From NCBI RefSeq assembly GCF_040819555.1, contig NZ_CP161920.1:2789001-2853000 (forward strand): 64,000 nucleotides of DNA, given 5' to 3'. Below, in pieces: positions 8,627-17,634 of this stretch. The stretch is from Nitratireductor sp. GISD-1A_MAKvit. GTDB lineage: Bacteria > Pseudomonadota > Alphaproteobacteria > Rhizobiales > Rhizobiaceae. Below the pieces are notes generated by a model, which saw only the letters and a list, made by a program, of their open reading frames with translations, did no database searches and had not been told where the DNA came from. The position numbers were made by a program, and so were the translations under genes. Numbering within the stretch: position 1 is the stretch's first letter; each line of letters opens with the position of its first letter.

Positions 8627-9391
8627 ATGGCGCAATCAAGAGCAACGGCATTGATCACCGGAGGCGCCAGGCGCATCGGCGCCGCCATTGTGCGCGATCT
8701 GGCCGCACATGGTTTCGCAGTGGCCATTCATTGCAGCCAGTCCAGGGAAACTGCCGAGACACTCGCAACGGAGATCATCGACGCCGGCGGAGAAGCCGGC
8801 GTGGTACAGGCGGACCTGCAGAGCAGCACGGCGTGCAGCGGCCTGATCGAGCAGACACGCCTGGCACTCGGCCTTCCCACCATTATCGTCAACAATGCTT
8901 CCGTGTTTGAAGATGACGGGGTGGCCGATTTCACCGAAAACGGCTGGGACGCGCATTTCAATCTGCATGTGAAAGCACCGGCGTTGATCACACAGGCTCT
9001 CGTTCACGCTTTACCAGCTCGTCAGGAGGCGCTCATCGTGAACATGATTGATCAGCGGGTCTGGCGCCTCAACCCGCGTTTCTTCAGTTACACACTTTCC
9101 AAATCGGCGCTCTGGACCGCGACAAAAACGATGGCACAGGCGCTTGGGCCGAATGTTCGCGTCAATGCCATTGGCCCCGGCCCCACCCTGCCCAACCAGC
9201 GCCAGCAGCAAGAAGATTTCGACCGCCAGACGGACGCGCTCGTTCTTGAGCGCGGTCCGGATCTGAGCGATTTCGGCCGCACTATACGATATCTTTGGGA
9301 AACACGGTCCATCACAGGCCAGATGATCGCGTTGGATGGTGGCCAGCACCTGGCCTGGGAGACCCCGGACGTGGCGGGAGTGCCCGAGTGA
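8627..9391 (+). CDS. SDR-family oxidoreductase, pteridine reductase-like
   Basis: NAD(P)H-dependent short-chain dehydrogenase of 254 residues. It has the [10 protein letters not shown] nucleotide-binding motif (residues 11-20), the NNASVFEDD segment, the catalytic YTLSK (Tyr-x3-Lys) and a GPGPTLPN loop. The TGGxxRIG signature and the NNAS block are typical of the pteridine/dihydromonapterin reductase subgroup, so a folate or pterin substrate is plausible but inferred. Start at ATG 8627. Its stop TGA overlaps the GTG start of uvrC. Confidence 0.85.
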   Translation: MAQSRATALITGGARRIGAAIVRDLAAHGFAVAIHCSQSRETAETLATEIIDAGGEAGVVQADLQSSTACSGLIEQTRLALGLPTIIVNNASVFEDDGVADFTENGWDAHFNLHVKAPALITQALVHALPARQEALIVNMIDQRVWRLNPRFFSYTLSKSALWTATKTMAQALGPNVRVNAIGPGPTLPNQRQQQEDFDRQTDALVLERGPDLSDFGRTIRYLWETRSITGQMIALDGGQHLAWETPDVAGVPE

Positions 9392-11355
9392 GCGCAAGAA
9401 CCACATTGCAAGAGCCGGCGAATCTGGCGCTGGAGTGGGACAGCAGTGTGGCAACGGACGGTGTCGTTGGCATCGAAGTGATCCAGTCGGCGGTCAAGCG
9501 GCTGCCCAATGCACCTGGCGTTTACCGCATGATGAATGCCGATGGCGATGTTCTTTACGTCGGCAAGGCCCGAAGCCTCAGGAAGCGCGTGAACAATTAT
9601 GCGCAGGGACGCGGCCATAGCAACCGCATCGGTCGCATGGTCCGCGAGACGGCGTCCATGGAATTCGTGGTCACGCGGACCGAAACCGAAGCGCTGCTTC
9701 TGGAAGCCAATCTGATCAAGCGGCTGCGGCCACGATTCAACGTTCTGCTGCGCGACGACAAGTCGTTTCCTTATATTCTTCTGACCGGCGATCACCCGGC
9801 CCCCGGTCTCTTCAAACACCGCGGCGCGCGCTCGAAGAAAGGCGATTACTTCGGCCCGTTCGCGTCGGCAGGCGCCGTCGGGCGCACGATCAATTCCCTA
9901 CAGCGCGCCTTTCTCCTGCGCACCTGCACAGATTCGGTGTTTGAGAGCCGCACCCGCCCCTGCCTCCTCTTTCAGATAAAACGCTGTTCCGGGCCCTGTA
10001 CGGGCGAAATCGGCGAGGAAGGCTACACGGAGCTCGTATCCGAGGCAAAAGCGTTTCTTTCGGGCCGGTCCAGCAAGGTGAAAGCCGAGATCGCACAGGC
10101 GATGCAGGAGGCATCCGAAGCGCTCGACTTCGAGCGGGCAGCGATTTACCGCGACCGGCTTTCTGCCCTCAGCCATGTGCAAAGCCATCAGGGGATCAAT
10201 CCGCAGGGCGTAGAAGAGGCGGACGTGTTCGCCATCCATCAGGAAGGCGGACAGAACTGCATTCAGGTCTTTTTCTTCCGGACGGGCCAGAACTGGGGCA
10301 ACCGCGCCTATTTTCCAAAAGCCGATCCGAGCCTGGAAGCAAGGGAAGTTCTCGGCGCATTTCTCGCCCAGTTTTATGACGACAAGCCCTGCCCCCGCAT
10401 GGTTCTGCTTTCGCACGGTATCGACGAACAGGAACTGCTGGCCGATGCTCTCTCGACGCGTGCGGGCCGGAAGGTGCAGGTTTCCTGCCCCCAGCGCGGC
10501 GAGAAGAAGGATCTTACCGACCACGCATTGCAGAACGCGCGCGAAGCGCTTGGGCGGCGGCTGGCCGAAACATCCTCGCAGGCGCGCCTGATGCAAGGGT
10601 TTGCCGAGACATTCGAACTTGAGCGCACTCCACGCCGCATCGAGGTCTACGACAACTCCCACATCATGGGCACGAATGCAGTTGGCGGAATGGTCGTTGC
10701 CGGCATCGAGGGCTTTGCCAAGAACCAATACCGCAAGTTCAACATCCGTTCGACCGACATCACGCCGGGCGATGACTACGGAATGATGCGCGAGGTAATG
10801 CAGCGCCGGTTTTCGCGATTGATAAAAGAAAACGGCCTGCCAGTCTCAACGGATGCGCCCGACATGGAGACGGCAGACACGGATGCAGCCGAGATGCCTG
10901 TCTGGCCCGACGTTTTGCTGATTGACGGCGGCCAGGGGCAATTGGCAGCGGTTAGCCAGGTGCTGGAGGAACTCGGAATAGCCAGTATGGTGACGGCTAT
11001 CGGTGTGGCCAAGGGCGTTGACCGCGATGCCGGACGCGAACGTTTTTTCATGGCTGGCAGAAACCCTTTCAGCCTCCCCGTTCGTGACCCGGTTCTATAC
11101 TTCATCCAGAGGCTGCGTGACGAGGCGCACCGATTTGCAATCGGTTCACATCGTGCCCGCAGAAAGAAAGAGATGGTGAGGAACCCGCTGGATGAGATCA
11201 GCGGCATCGGCCCGGGGCGCAAGCGCGCCCTGCTTCATCATTTCGGCACGGCGAAAGCTGTCAGCCGTGCGGGGATCGATGACCTCATCGAAGTGGAGGG
11301 CATTTCCGAAGCGATCGCACGTCAAATCTACGAGCATTTCCACGAAAACGGCTGA
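9388..11355 (+). CDS. uvrC: Excinuclease ABC subunit C
   Basis: Dual-incision nuclease of nucleotide excision repair; acts with UvrAB on damaged DNA. The protein has 655 residues. The N-terminal GIY-YIG nuclease reads [21 protein letters not shown] domain ([16 protein letters not shown]) binds UvrB. An RNase H-like nuclease half follows, containing [10 protein letters not shown] and [11 protein letters not shown]. Tandem helix-hairpin-helix motifs ([13 protein letters not shown] and [10 protein letters not shown]) end it. GTG 9388 is chosen because it overlaps the preceding stop (GTGA) and gives the normal length; the next ATG would cut into the nuclease domain. Confidence 0.95.
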   Translation: MSARTTLQEPANLALEWDSSVATDGVVGIEVIQSAVKRLPNAPGVYRMMNADGDVLYVGKARSLRKRVNNYAQGRGHSNRIGRMVRETASMEFVVTRTETEALLLEANLIKRLRPRFNVLLRDDKSFPYILLTGDHPAPGLFKHRGARSKKGDYFGPFASAGAVGRTINSLQRAFLLRTCTDSVFESRTRPCLLFQIKRCSGPCTGEIGEEGYTELVSEAKAFLSGRSSKVKAEIAQAMQEASEALDFERAAIYRDRLSALSHVQSHQGINPQGVEEADVFAIHQEGGQNCIQVFFFRTGQNWGNRAYFPKADPSLEAREVLGAFLAQFYDDKPCPRMVLLSHGIDEQELLADALSTRAGRKVQVSCPQRGEKKDLTDHALQNAREALGRRLAETSSQARLMQGFAETFELERTPRRIEVYDNSHIMGTNAVGGMVVAGIEGFAKNQYRKFNIRSTDITPGDDYGMMREVMQRRFSRLIKENGLPVSTDAPDMETADTDAAEMPVWPDVLLIDGGQGQLAAVSQVLEELGIASMVTAIGVAKGVDRDAGRERFFMAGRNPFSLPVRDPVLYFIQRLRDEAHRFAIGSHRARRKKEMVRNPLDEISGIGPGRKRALLHHFGTAKAVSRAGIDDLIEVEGISEAIARQIYEHFHENG

Positions 11356-11562
11356 CGCGGCGCTGTTTCGTCGCGGCGACCCCGGTTGCCGCTTGCCGTA
11401 GACTGTTGCTTCTGATTTGACAGAGGTGGATGATGTGCCGCGTGGGCAGACCCGCCGGACTATCGTTCATCGCCTCCCTCAAGCCTGTGCGCGGCGGGAT
11501 GGAATTCAACGGGCAGGCGCCGCGCAGGCGTTCTGCGGCAGAACGGAGCAGGATTGCGCTTC

Positions 11563-12162
11563 ATGGCCACACGTAGCAAGCCGGCGTTCAACATTCCCAA
11601 CATGCTGACTTACGGGCGGATTCTCGCAGTGCCCGCGATCGTTTTGTGTTTTTTTCTGGAAGGCAGGCTGCAGTCGAGTGACTTTGCCCGCTGGTCGGCT
11701 CTTGCACTGTTTATACTGGCGAGCATCACCGATTATTTCGACGGCTACCTGGCTCGCATCTGGAAGCAGACCTCCAATATCGGCAAGATGCTCGATCCCA
11801 TTGCAGACAAGCTTTTGGTGTCGACATGCCTGTTGCTGCTGGCCGCCGACACGGACCGTACGATAGCGGGATGGACGCTTTGGGCGGCGATCATCATTCT
11901 TTGCCGCGAGATCCTGGTTTCGGGCCTGCGAGAATATCTGGCGGCCCTGAAGGTCAGCGTTCCGGTGACACAGCTCGCCAAATGGAAGACCACCATACAG
12001 ATGGTGGCTATCGGCTTTTTGCTTGTGGGCCCTGCCGGCGACAAGATACTGCCCTACACGACCCAGCTCGGCATCGCCCTTTTGTGGATATCGGCCATCG
12101 TCACCCTTTATACCGGGTATGACTATTTCCGCGCCGGACTGAAGCACATTGTGGAGGAGTGA
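11563..12162 (+). CDS. pgsA: CDP-diacylglycerol-glycerol-3-phosphate 3-phosphatidyltransferase
   Basis: Makes phosphatidylglycerophosphate, the committed step to phosphatidylglycerol, in the inner membrane. 199 residues, about six membrane segments. The CDP-alcohol phosphotransferase signature is complete: Asp57, Asp60-Gly61, Ala64-Arg65, Gly74, Asp78 and Asp82 at the exact family spacing. ATG 11563 is favoured over an upstream TTG at 11554 because GGAGCAGG sits about 10 bases before it. The upstream 207 bases after uvrC carry no gene. moaD begins 3 bases after the stop. Confidence 0.93.
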   Translation: MATRSKPAFNIPNMLTYGRILAVPAIVLCFFLEGRLQSSDFARWSALALFILASITDYFDGYLARIWKQTSNIGKMLDPIADKLLVSTCLLLLAADTDRTIAGWTLWAAIIILCREILVSGLREYLAALKVSVPVTQLAKWKTTIQMVAIGFLLVGPAGDKILPYTTQLGIALLWISAIVTLYTGYDYFRAGLKHIVEE

Positions 12163-12164
12163 TC

Positions 12165-12417
12165 ATGAAGCTGGTTTACTTCGCATGGGTGCGCGAGCGC
12201 ATCGGCCCTTCCTGAGGAGACGCTTGTGCTTCCCGACACCGTGAAAACCGTCACGGATCTGCTTTCCTGGCTTAAAGGACGAGGCGAGAACTATCAGGGC
12301 GCGCTTGAACGCAGCGACGTGATCCGCGTTGCCATAAACCAGGAGCATGTGACTCACGATACGGCACTACCGCCCGATGGCGAAATTGCCCTCTTTCCCC
12401 CGATGACGGGTGGATAG
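12165..12417 (+). CDS. moaD: Molybdopterin synthase sulfur carrier subunit, frameshifted as sequenced
   Basis: Small ubiquitin-like protein whose C-terminal Gly-Gly thiocarboxylate donates sulfur to molybdopterin. Begins MKLVYFAWVRERIG and ends FPPMTGG. The frame breaks at GGCCC (12204-12208), giving an early stop at codon 17. Removing one C gives IGLPEETLVLPD and an 83-residue MoaD ending in Gly-Gly at 12414. The start is 3 bases after pgsA and moaE follows directly. Another of the window's GGCC expansions, so probably functional in the organism. Confidence 0.85.
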
Positions 12418-12421
12418 TCTG

Positions 12422-12883
12422 ATGCCTCCCTGCCAGCCGTACATCCGCGTTCAGGCCGAAGATTTCGATGCGGCCGCCGAAACAGCTCGCCTCACACACA
12501 ACCGGAAGGATGTTGGTGCGGTCGTCTGCTTCACGGGGTTGTGCCGGGACGAGAACGGTCGTCTCAATGCACTGGAGCTTGAGCACTATCCCGGCATGGC
12601 CGAAGCCGAGATTGAACGGATTGCAAATGATGCCCTGAAGCGGTGGCCGCTGAGCGGTCTGACAGTTATCCACCGGTTTGGGCGCATCGCCCCTGGCGAA
12701 AACATCGTTCTGGTTCTTGCCGCTTCGGCACACCGGCGGGCGGCTTTCGAAGCGACCGACTTCCTCATGGATTTTCTCAAGTCCCACGCACCTTTCTGGA
12801 AAAAGGAGCACCTTGCGAAGGACGGCGAAACAGGCTGGGTTGAGGCAAAGGCAAGCGACCTTGACGACCTGAAACGCTGGTAG
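12422..12883 (+). CDS. moaE: Molybdopterin synthase catalytic subunit
   Basis: Large subunit of molybdopterin synthase, which inserts two sulfurs from MoaD into precursor Z (cPMP). 153 residues with family blocks GAVVCFTGLCRDENG, LELEHYPGMAE, VIHRFGRIAPGENIVLV and SAHRRAAFEATDFLMD, and the active-site lysine region PFWKKEHL. ATG 12422 follows a GGGTGGA ribosome site; an in-frame GTG at 12410, overlapping moaD, is the alternative. Forms a moaDE pair behind pgsA, a common rhizobial order. Confidence 0.93.
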   Translation: MPPCQPYIRVQAEDFDAAAETARLTHNRKDVGAVVCFTGLCRDENGRLNALELEHYPGMAEAEIERIANDALKRWPLSGLTVIHRFGRIAPGENIVLVLAASAHRRAAFEATDFLMDFLKSHAPFWKKEHLAKDGETGWVEAKASDLDDLKRW

Positions 12884-13000
12884 GTCGGGGCCTCTCCCTT
12901 TACGCATCGCTAAGGATAGCGCCCGAAACTGTTCTTGCTAGAGGATTTGGCAACTCGAACAGGGCTATAGCTTCCTCAAGGTAAACTTGGCGGGAGAGCA

Positions 13001-15250
13001 ATGTCGGGACCTTTCCAGACAACGCTGCAGGCGAGCGGCGGCTTCGCATGGTGGCTTGCTGTGGCGTGCCTGATGGCATGCATGGTGCTGCTTTATCGAC
13101 TGTTTCGCCTGTCCGCGCGGTATCGCGCGGCACTTGAGGAAAACCAGCACCATCAGGAACTCATCGACAATCTCTCCGAGGGCATTTACCGGTCCTCGCC
13201 GGATGGGCGGCAACTGAGCGCCAATCCGTCTCTTGTGAAGCTCAACGGATACACGAGCGAGGACGAACTCCTTGCCAGCGTGGGAGACATCGCCACCGAA
13301 TGGTATGTGGACCCGGAACGCCGAAATATATTTCGCCGTGAACTCGAACGTCACGACAAGGTTGAAAATTTCATTTCCGAGATCTACCGCCACAAGACCC
13401 GCGAACGGATATGGATCAGTGAATCGGCTCGTCTGGTGCGTGATCGGCGCAGCGGCGCGCCCCTCTACTACGAAGGATCCGTACGCGAAATCACCGAAAC
13501 GGTGAAGCGGCTGAAACTCCAGGACCTGTTCGAAAAACTGACATCACAGCTTCCCGGCGGTCTGTTCCAGATGCTGCGGCGCGACAGTGGCGAATTTCAG
13601 ATGCTGTACAGCTCGGCCGGGCTACGCAGACTTCTTGGCTATCGCGACGCCAGCATCCCCGAGGATCCGAACACGGTTCTTCATATGGTGCACGCAGACG
13701 ACCGTGCGCACTATCTCGACAGCCTGCGTGAATCCGGCAGGAACCTGAACCCGTGGGAATGCGAGTTTCGCATCCGCACAGCCGATGGAAAGGACCGGTG
13801 GCTGCGTGTTTCGGCCACGCCGGAAACCACCGACCAGGGCATCGTCTGGCACGGGTATCTGGCCGACATCTCCGTGCGCAAGAAAAACGAGATGGAAATC
13901 GAGCAACTGGCTTTCTACGACCCGTTGACGCGCCTTCCCAATCGCCGCCTTCTCTTCGATCAGGTAAGGCGCCAGATGTCGGTGTGCAGCGACAGCGGGA
14001 AGCTTGGCGCAATTCTTTTCATCGATCTCGACAATTTCAAAACCCTGAACGACACGATGGGGCATGACGTCGGGGACGAATTCCTCAAACAGGTTTCCGA
14101 GCGCCTTCAGGCCGCAATTGCTCCCAACGACACGGTTGGAAGGATCGGAGGAGACGAATTCGTCATCGTTCTTCAGCTCAATGACAAAACCGCGGCAAGT
14201 GCGACGCGCAACGCCATCGTCGCGGCCAACCGTGTTCTCGCCGCCCTTCGGCAGGAGTTCACGCTGGGTCAGATGAACCACCACACTTCAGCCAGTGTTG
14301 GCGTTCTCGTTTTCAACGGCAGGGAAAAGGGGCCCGAGGTCCTGATGAAAAACGCGGACATGGCGATGTATCAGGCGAAGAATCAGGGGCGAAACAACGT
14401 CGCCCTGTTTGATCCCGAAGTGCTGCAGAAGGAGCACGCCCGGTTCCGCCTCCTCAGCGACATGCGCAGCGCGCTTGTCGAAAACCGGCTGGAGATGCAT
14501 TACCAGCCGCAGGTCAATACTGCCGGACATGTGATCGGCGCAGAGGCGCTGTTACGCTGGAAACATGCAGACCATGGCAAGCTTTCGCCCAGCGACTTCG
14601 TCGCTCTTGCAGAACAGCACGGGCTGGCTGAACTGCTGGGCCGTGGAGTGATCGAATCAAGTCTGCGCACGCTCGCCGCCTGGAAAAAGAACCCGCGCCT
14701 GAGCGGCTTACGCATGGCTGTCAACATAAGCCTTAAATCTCTGCGCGATCCCGAATTCCTGGATTTCCTGCATGATCGGCTCGACGCGCACGCAGTCGCC
14801 CCGCAGCGCCTTACTCTCGAAATGACGGAACGTGTCCTGACCAGCGATCAGTTGCACATTTCCAGGCGAATGAACGAGTTGAAAGCACTTGGCGTGCGAC
14901 TTTCGCTCGACGATTTCGGCACCGGGTACTCTTCCATCGCCTATCTGAAGAAGCTTCCCTTCGACGAGCTCAAGATCGACGGCAGTTTCATTGCCGAGCT
15001 TGAAGAGAATGAAAGCAATCGCGCGCTGGTGCAGACCATGTTGAACATGGCATCGACGCTCGGACTGTCTGCCGTGGCCGAGCATGTTCAGACACCACAG
15101 CAGGAAGCGCTCCTGAAAACGTGTGGCTGCACTTTTTTCCAGGGTTGGCTATACGGCCGCGCCATGACCGGAAGGGACTTCACGAAATTCGTACTCGAGC
15201 GCAATCCTGCCTCGATCTTGAAATTCCCCAACTCGCTTCAGGGTGCATAA
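13001..15250 (+). CDS. Membrane-anchored PAS-PAS-GGDEF-EAL protein (cyclic-di-GMP turnover)
   Basis: 749-residue signalling protein. One membrane helix lies at about residues 14-34, followed by two PAS-like sensor regions (about 45-170 and 180-295, the second ending in the PAC-type HGYLADISVRKKNE). Then a GGDEF domain (about 300-470) with intact RIGGDEF at 381-387, and an EAL domain (about 480-735) with EAL at 515-517, NISLKSL, DDFGTGYSS and LKIDGSF. Both catalytic motifs look intact, so the protein could be bifunctional. The inhibitory I-site Arg (RxxD just before GGDEF) is replaced: the stretch reads APND. Stands alone; convergent with ndk. Confidence 0.93.
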   Translation: MSGPFQTTLQASGGFAWWLAVACLMACMVLLYRLFRLSARYRAALEENQHHQELIDNLSEGIYRSSPDGRQLSANPSLVKLNGYTSEDELLASVGDIATEWYVDPERRNIFRRELERHDKVENFISEIYRHKTRERIWISESARLVRDRRSGAPLYYEGSVREITETVKRLKLQDLFEKLTSQLPGGLFQMLRRDSGEFQMLYSSAGLRRLLGYRDASIPEDPNTVLHMVHADDRAHYLDSLRESGRNLNPWECEFRIRTADGKDRWLRVSATPETTDQGIVWHGYLADISVRKKNEMEIEQLAFYDPLTRLPNRRLLFDQVRRQMSVCSDSGKLGAILFIDLDNFKTLNDTMGHDVGDEFLKQVSERLQAAIAPNDTVGRIGGDEFVIVLQLNDKTAASATRNAIVAANRVLAALRQEFTLGQMNHHTSASVGVLVFNGREKGPEVLMKNADMAMYQAKNQGRNNVALFDPEVLQKEHARFRLLSDMRSALVENRLEMHYQPQVNTAGHVIGAEALLRWKHADHGKLSPSDFVALAEQHGLAELLGRGVIESSLRTLAAWKKNPRLSGLRMAVNISLKSLRDPEFLDFLHDRLDAHAVAPQRLTLEMTERVLTSDQLHISRRMNELKALGVRLSLDDFGTGYSSIAYLKKLPFDELKIDGSFIAELEENESNRALVQTMLNMASTLGLSAVAEHVQTPQQEALLKTCGCTFFQGWLYGRAMTGRDFTKFVLERNPASILKFPNSLQGA

Positions 15251-15254
15251 AAAA

Positions 15255-15274
15255 ACCGGGGCCGAAGCCCCGGT
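15255..15274 (-). terminator. Rho-independent terminator for ndk
   Basis: ACCGGGGC (15255-15262) pairs with GCCCCGGT (15267-15274) around a CGAA tetraloop. On the minus strand it is followed by a run of T (complement of A at 15249-15255). It may also serve the GGDEF-EAL gene from the other side. Confidence 0.85.
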
Positions 15275-15302
15275 CTCAGATCCTGTCTGACAAACCTTCC
15301 GG

Positions 15303-15725
15303 TCAGCCGACGATCTCCGTATCGGAAAACCAGTAGCGGATCTCTTCGGCAGCCGTTTCAGGCGCATCCGAGCCGTGCACGGAGTTCTCGCCGATCGAGG
15401 TGGCGAACTCCTTGCGGATGGTGCCTTCGGCGGCTTCAGCGGGGTTGGTGGCGCCCATCACTTCGCGATTTTTCAGAATGGCGTTTTCGCCCTCGAGGAC
15501 CTGAACGACGGTCGGGCCGGAAGACATGAACTCGCACAGTTCGTCAAAGAACGGACGCTCCTTGTGGACTGCGTAAAACCCTTCTGCCTGGCGACGGCTC
15601 ATCCAAACACGCTTGGAGGCCACGACACGCAGGCCTGCATCCTCAAGCTTCTTTGTGATGGCACCGGTCAGGTTGCGCTTGGTGGCATCCGGTTTAATCA
15701 TGGAAAATGTGCGTTCGATCGCCAT
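15303..15725 (-). CDS. ndk: Nucleoside-diphosphate kinase
   Basis: Balances NTP pools by phosphotransfer through a histidine. The protein has 140 residues, the family norm. It begins [18 protein letters not shown] and contains the active-site NSVHGSD with His117. The frame stays open well upstream, but homology starts at 15725, preceded by AAGGAC. Ends in a strong terminator shared with the convergent GGDEF-EAL gene. The GST gene lies about 100 bases upstream on the same strand. Confidence 0.95.
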   Translation of the reverse strand: MAIERTFSMIKPDATKRNLTGAITKKLEDAGLRVVASKRVWMSRRQAEGFYAVHKERPFFDELCEFMSSGPTVVQVLEGENAILKNREVMGATNPAEAAEGTIRKEFATSIGENSVHGSDAPETAAEEIRYWFSDTEIVG

Positions 15726-15822
15726 GGTCTGTCCTTCGATTGTCTGGATTGCGGGGCAAGCCCGCATGTGGAGATGGCGCGCTCTATAGCGGTCCAGACG
15801 GCACAAGGGAAGGCCCAGCCGG

Positions 15823-16516
15823 TCAACTCGCGGCCGGCACCCGCCGTGCAAAGCCCTCATGCAGGTCCAGACAGCGTTCAAACCATGCGGCCACCGGATC
15901 GTCTTTCGCCAGCAGCCCGTACGTCGACACGATGCGGGCCCATTGAAACACCCCTGCCATGATATAGTCGGCAAAAAGTGGACCCTGCCCACCGAGAAAC
16001 GGCTGTTCTGCCAACAGCGAACGCATCGGGGTCAGCGATGCCCGGAAGCCGGCAAGACGCTCTTCACGCCCCTTCACAACCTCTTCCAGAGTCTGCCCAA
16101 ACCGTTTTTCGCGACTGGTCCGGAAATAAACCTGATCGGAACCATCCAGCATTGCGTGAATATCGAGTAAAAGCGCGCGGCCAACGAAGCCAGAAATGAC
16201 GGTCTGCACCCACTTCTCGATGAAGCGTGCAAGCGTTTCGCCACCTGTTCCGGAAAATAGCGACGGCCCTGTCAGGATAGGTCCGGTCGAGATAAAGCGC
16301 GATCTGGAAGGAATCGGCCAGCCAGGTTTCACCATCCCGGATGACAGGCACCGTGGAAAAACTGCCTTCTCCTAAAGTGGGTATCTGGGTGAACAAGACA
16401 GGCACGGTTTCATAATCGAGCCCCTTGTGTCGGAGAGCAAAGGCAACTTTCCAACAGTGCGGGCTGAAAGGACGCCCCTTGTCCCTGCCAGCCAGTTCGT
16501 AAAGGACAATCGCCAC
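15823..16516 (-). CDS. Glutathione S-transferase family protein, frameshifted as sequenced
   Basis: Starts [20 protein letters not shown] with a thioredoxin-fold N-domain ([20 protein letters not shown]). An all-helical C-domain ends with [13 protein letters not shown]. The frame breaks at GGCCC (plus strand 16265-16269). Removing one base joins LDRTYPDR to [10 protein letters not shown] and gives a normal 230-residue GST. The Ser of FSPHC is a candidate glutathione-activating residue; substrate unknown. Same strand as ndk. One of the GGCC expansions, so probably intact in the organism. Confidence 0.85.
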
Positions 16517-16619
16517 GCTGCTTCCTCTGGTTTGCGACAGTTTTACAATGGCCGACCATTATTTACTCCACAAGAGGTCTTGGGCAAGAGACGTCCACCT
16601 CGCGCAATGCGCGCAATGG

Positions 16620-16760
16620 AAACAACTAATACAAGAAATTCGAATTTTTCAAAAATGTACTTTGAGCTTAAAAAATAAAATTTTATGAAAAATTTCATAA
16701 CCTTGTAATTCAAAAAATAACGATCCATACCTCCAACTATTTAAATCTACATACCCCGCC
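16620..16760. other. AT-rich, palindrome-containing region before the glycine-rich protein gene
   Basis: The GC content falls sharply here compared with everything around it. It contains the 12-bp palindrome AAATTCGAATTT (16636-16647) and the inverted repeat ATGAAA-AA-TTTCAT (16685-16698), plus several A and T tracts. It probably holds the promoter and control sites of the gene starting at 16811. AT-rich promoters of this kind are targets of Ros/MucR-type or H-NS-like repressors in rhizobia, which is inference only. Confidence 0.5.
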
Positions 16761-16810
16761 CTACCCTCCTCTCTGTGTACAGCAACCACAATCTATCAGC
16801 GAGGAAGAGA

Positions 16811-17488
16811 ATGACTCAGATTTGCAGCAATATTACCGGTACTCTCAAAAGCGCTGCTCTTGTATTGGCGCTCACCACACCTGCAGCAGCCATCGATCTC
16901 GGCGGCGTCAGTATTGGCGGAAACGACAAAGGTGGAGTAAGTGTCAGTGTCGGCGGCGTATCTGCTTCCGTTGGCACAAGCAACGGCGTTTCAGCGGATG
17001 TCGGAGCAGATCTGGGTTCGACCTCTGCCAATGTCGATGCCTCCGTTGGTGGCGGCAGCCTGGCTGATGTCAATGCAGATGCGAATGTCGGCAATGCGGT
17101 TAGCGCAAGAAGCAACACGACTGTCGGTGGAGGCAGGGGCAGCCTGCTCGATTCGAACACCACCGCATCCGTGGGAGGCGACAAAGGTCTGAACGCCGAG
17201 GTCGGAGTCAATGCCGGTAAAAGAGGCCTGGGCGTCCTGCTTGGCTTTGGCAAGCGCCCGAGCGACAACCCGGGCACGGGTAATCCTGGAAACGGCAATG
17301 GAGGCGGCATCATCGGTGGCGGCAATGGCGGCGGCAAAAGTGCGGCTGAAAGAGCCATTGAAGGCCTGAGCGACAAACAGATAGCGATCTACCGGAACCG
17401 GTGCGGCAGGATCCTGCGCAATCCGGCTGCCTGGGATTACGGTCTCGTGCAGATGTGCAAGGCTTTGAGTCAGGCTGCCTCCCGCTGA
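16811..17488 (+). CDS. Glycine-rich repetitive secreted protein of unknown function
   Basis: 225 residues from ATG 16811, which has GAGGAAGAG directly upstream (a GTG at 16775 is a weaker start). Signal peptide ends near PAAA (residue 25). Residues 27-140 are degenerate Gly/Ser/Val/Ala/Asp/Asn repeats of the type GGVSVSVGGVSASVG, likely stacking beta-strands. Then a GKRGLGVLLGFGKRP segment, a Gly/Asn/Pro linker, and a compact helical C-terminal module (about 178-225) with two cysteines: KQIAIYRNRCGRIL and DYGLVQMCKAL. I do not recognise a characterised family; a surface or matrix role is only a guess. It sits behind an unusually AT-rich region. Confidence 0.75.
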   Translation: MTQICSNITGTLKSAALVLALTTPAAAIDLGGVSIGGNDKGGVSVSVGGVSASVGTSNGVSADVGADLGSTSANVDASVGGGSLADVNADANVGNAVSARSNTTVGGGRGSLLDSNTTASVGGDKGLNAEVGVNAGKRGLGVLLGFGKRPSDNPGTGNPGNGNGGGIIGGGNGGGKSAAERAIEGLSDKQIAIYRNRCGRILRNPAAWDYGLVQMCKALSQAASR

Positions 17489-17634
17489 GATTGGAGCGAC
17501 CCAAAAAGGTGTGACCCGTTTACCGGGTTGCACCTGTCTGCTTTCGGCAACACAAAGCGACTTCCGTGACTGGACTGACAGCGCACCGCCCGTGATGACT
17601 TGCCAGCGTCGCAACAAGCAGTCAAAACGCGCAG

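Noticed and set aside
2270..12417. Joint decay of molybdenum use: both the Mo-enzyme and moaD are frameshifted
   Set aside because: Attractive at first, but both breaks are the same GGCC expansion that hits nine unrelated genes including essential ones, and moaE is intact. A shared artefact explains it better.
12884..13000. Promoter boxes before the GGDEF-EAL gene (TTGGCA, CTATAG)
   Set aside because: The spacing between the candidate boxes is only 12 bases, too short for a housekeeping promoter.
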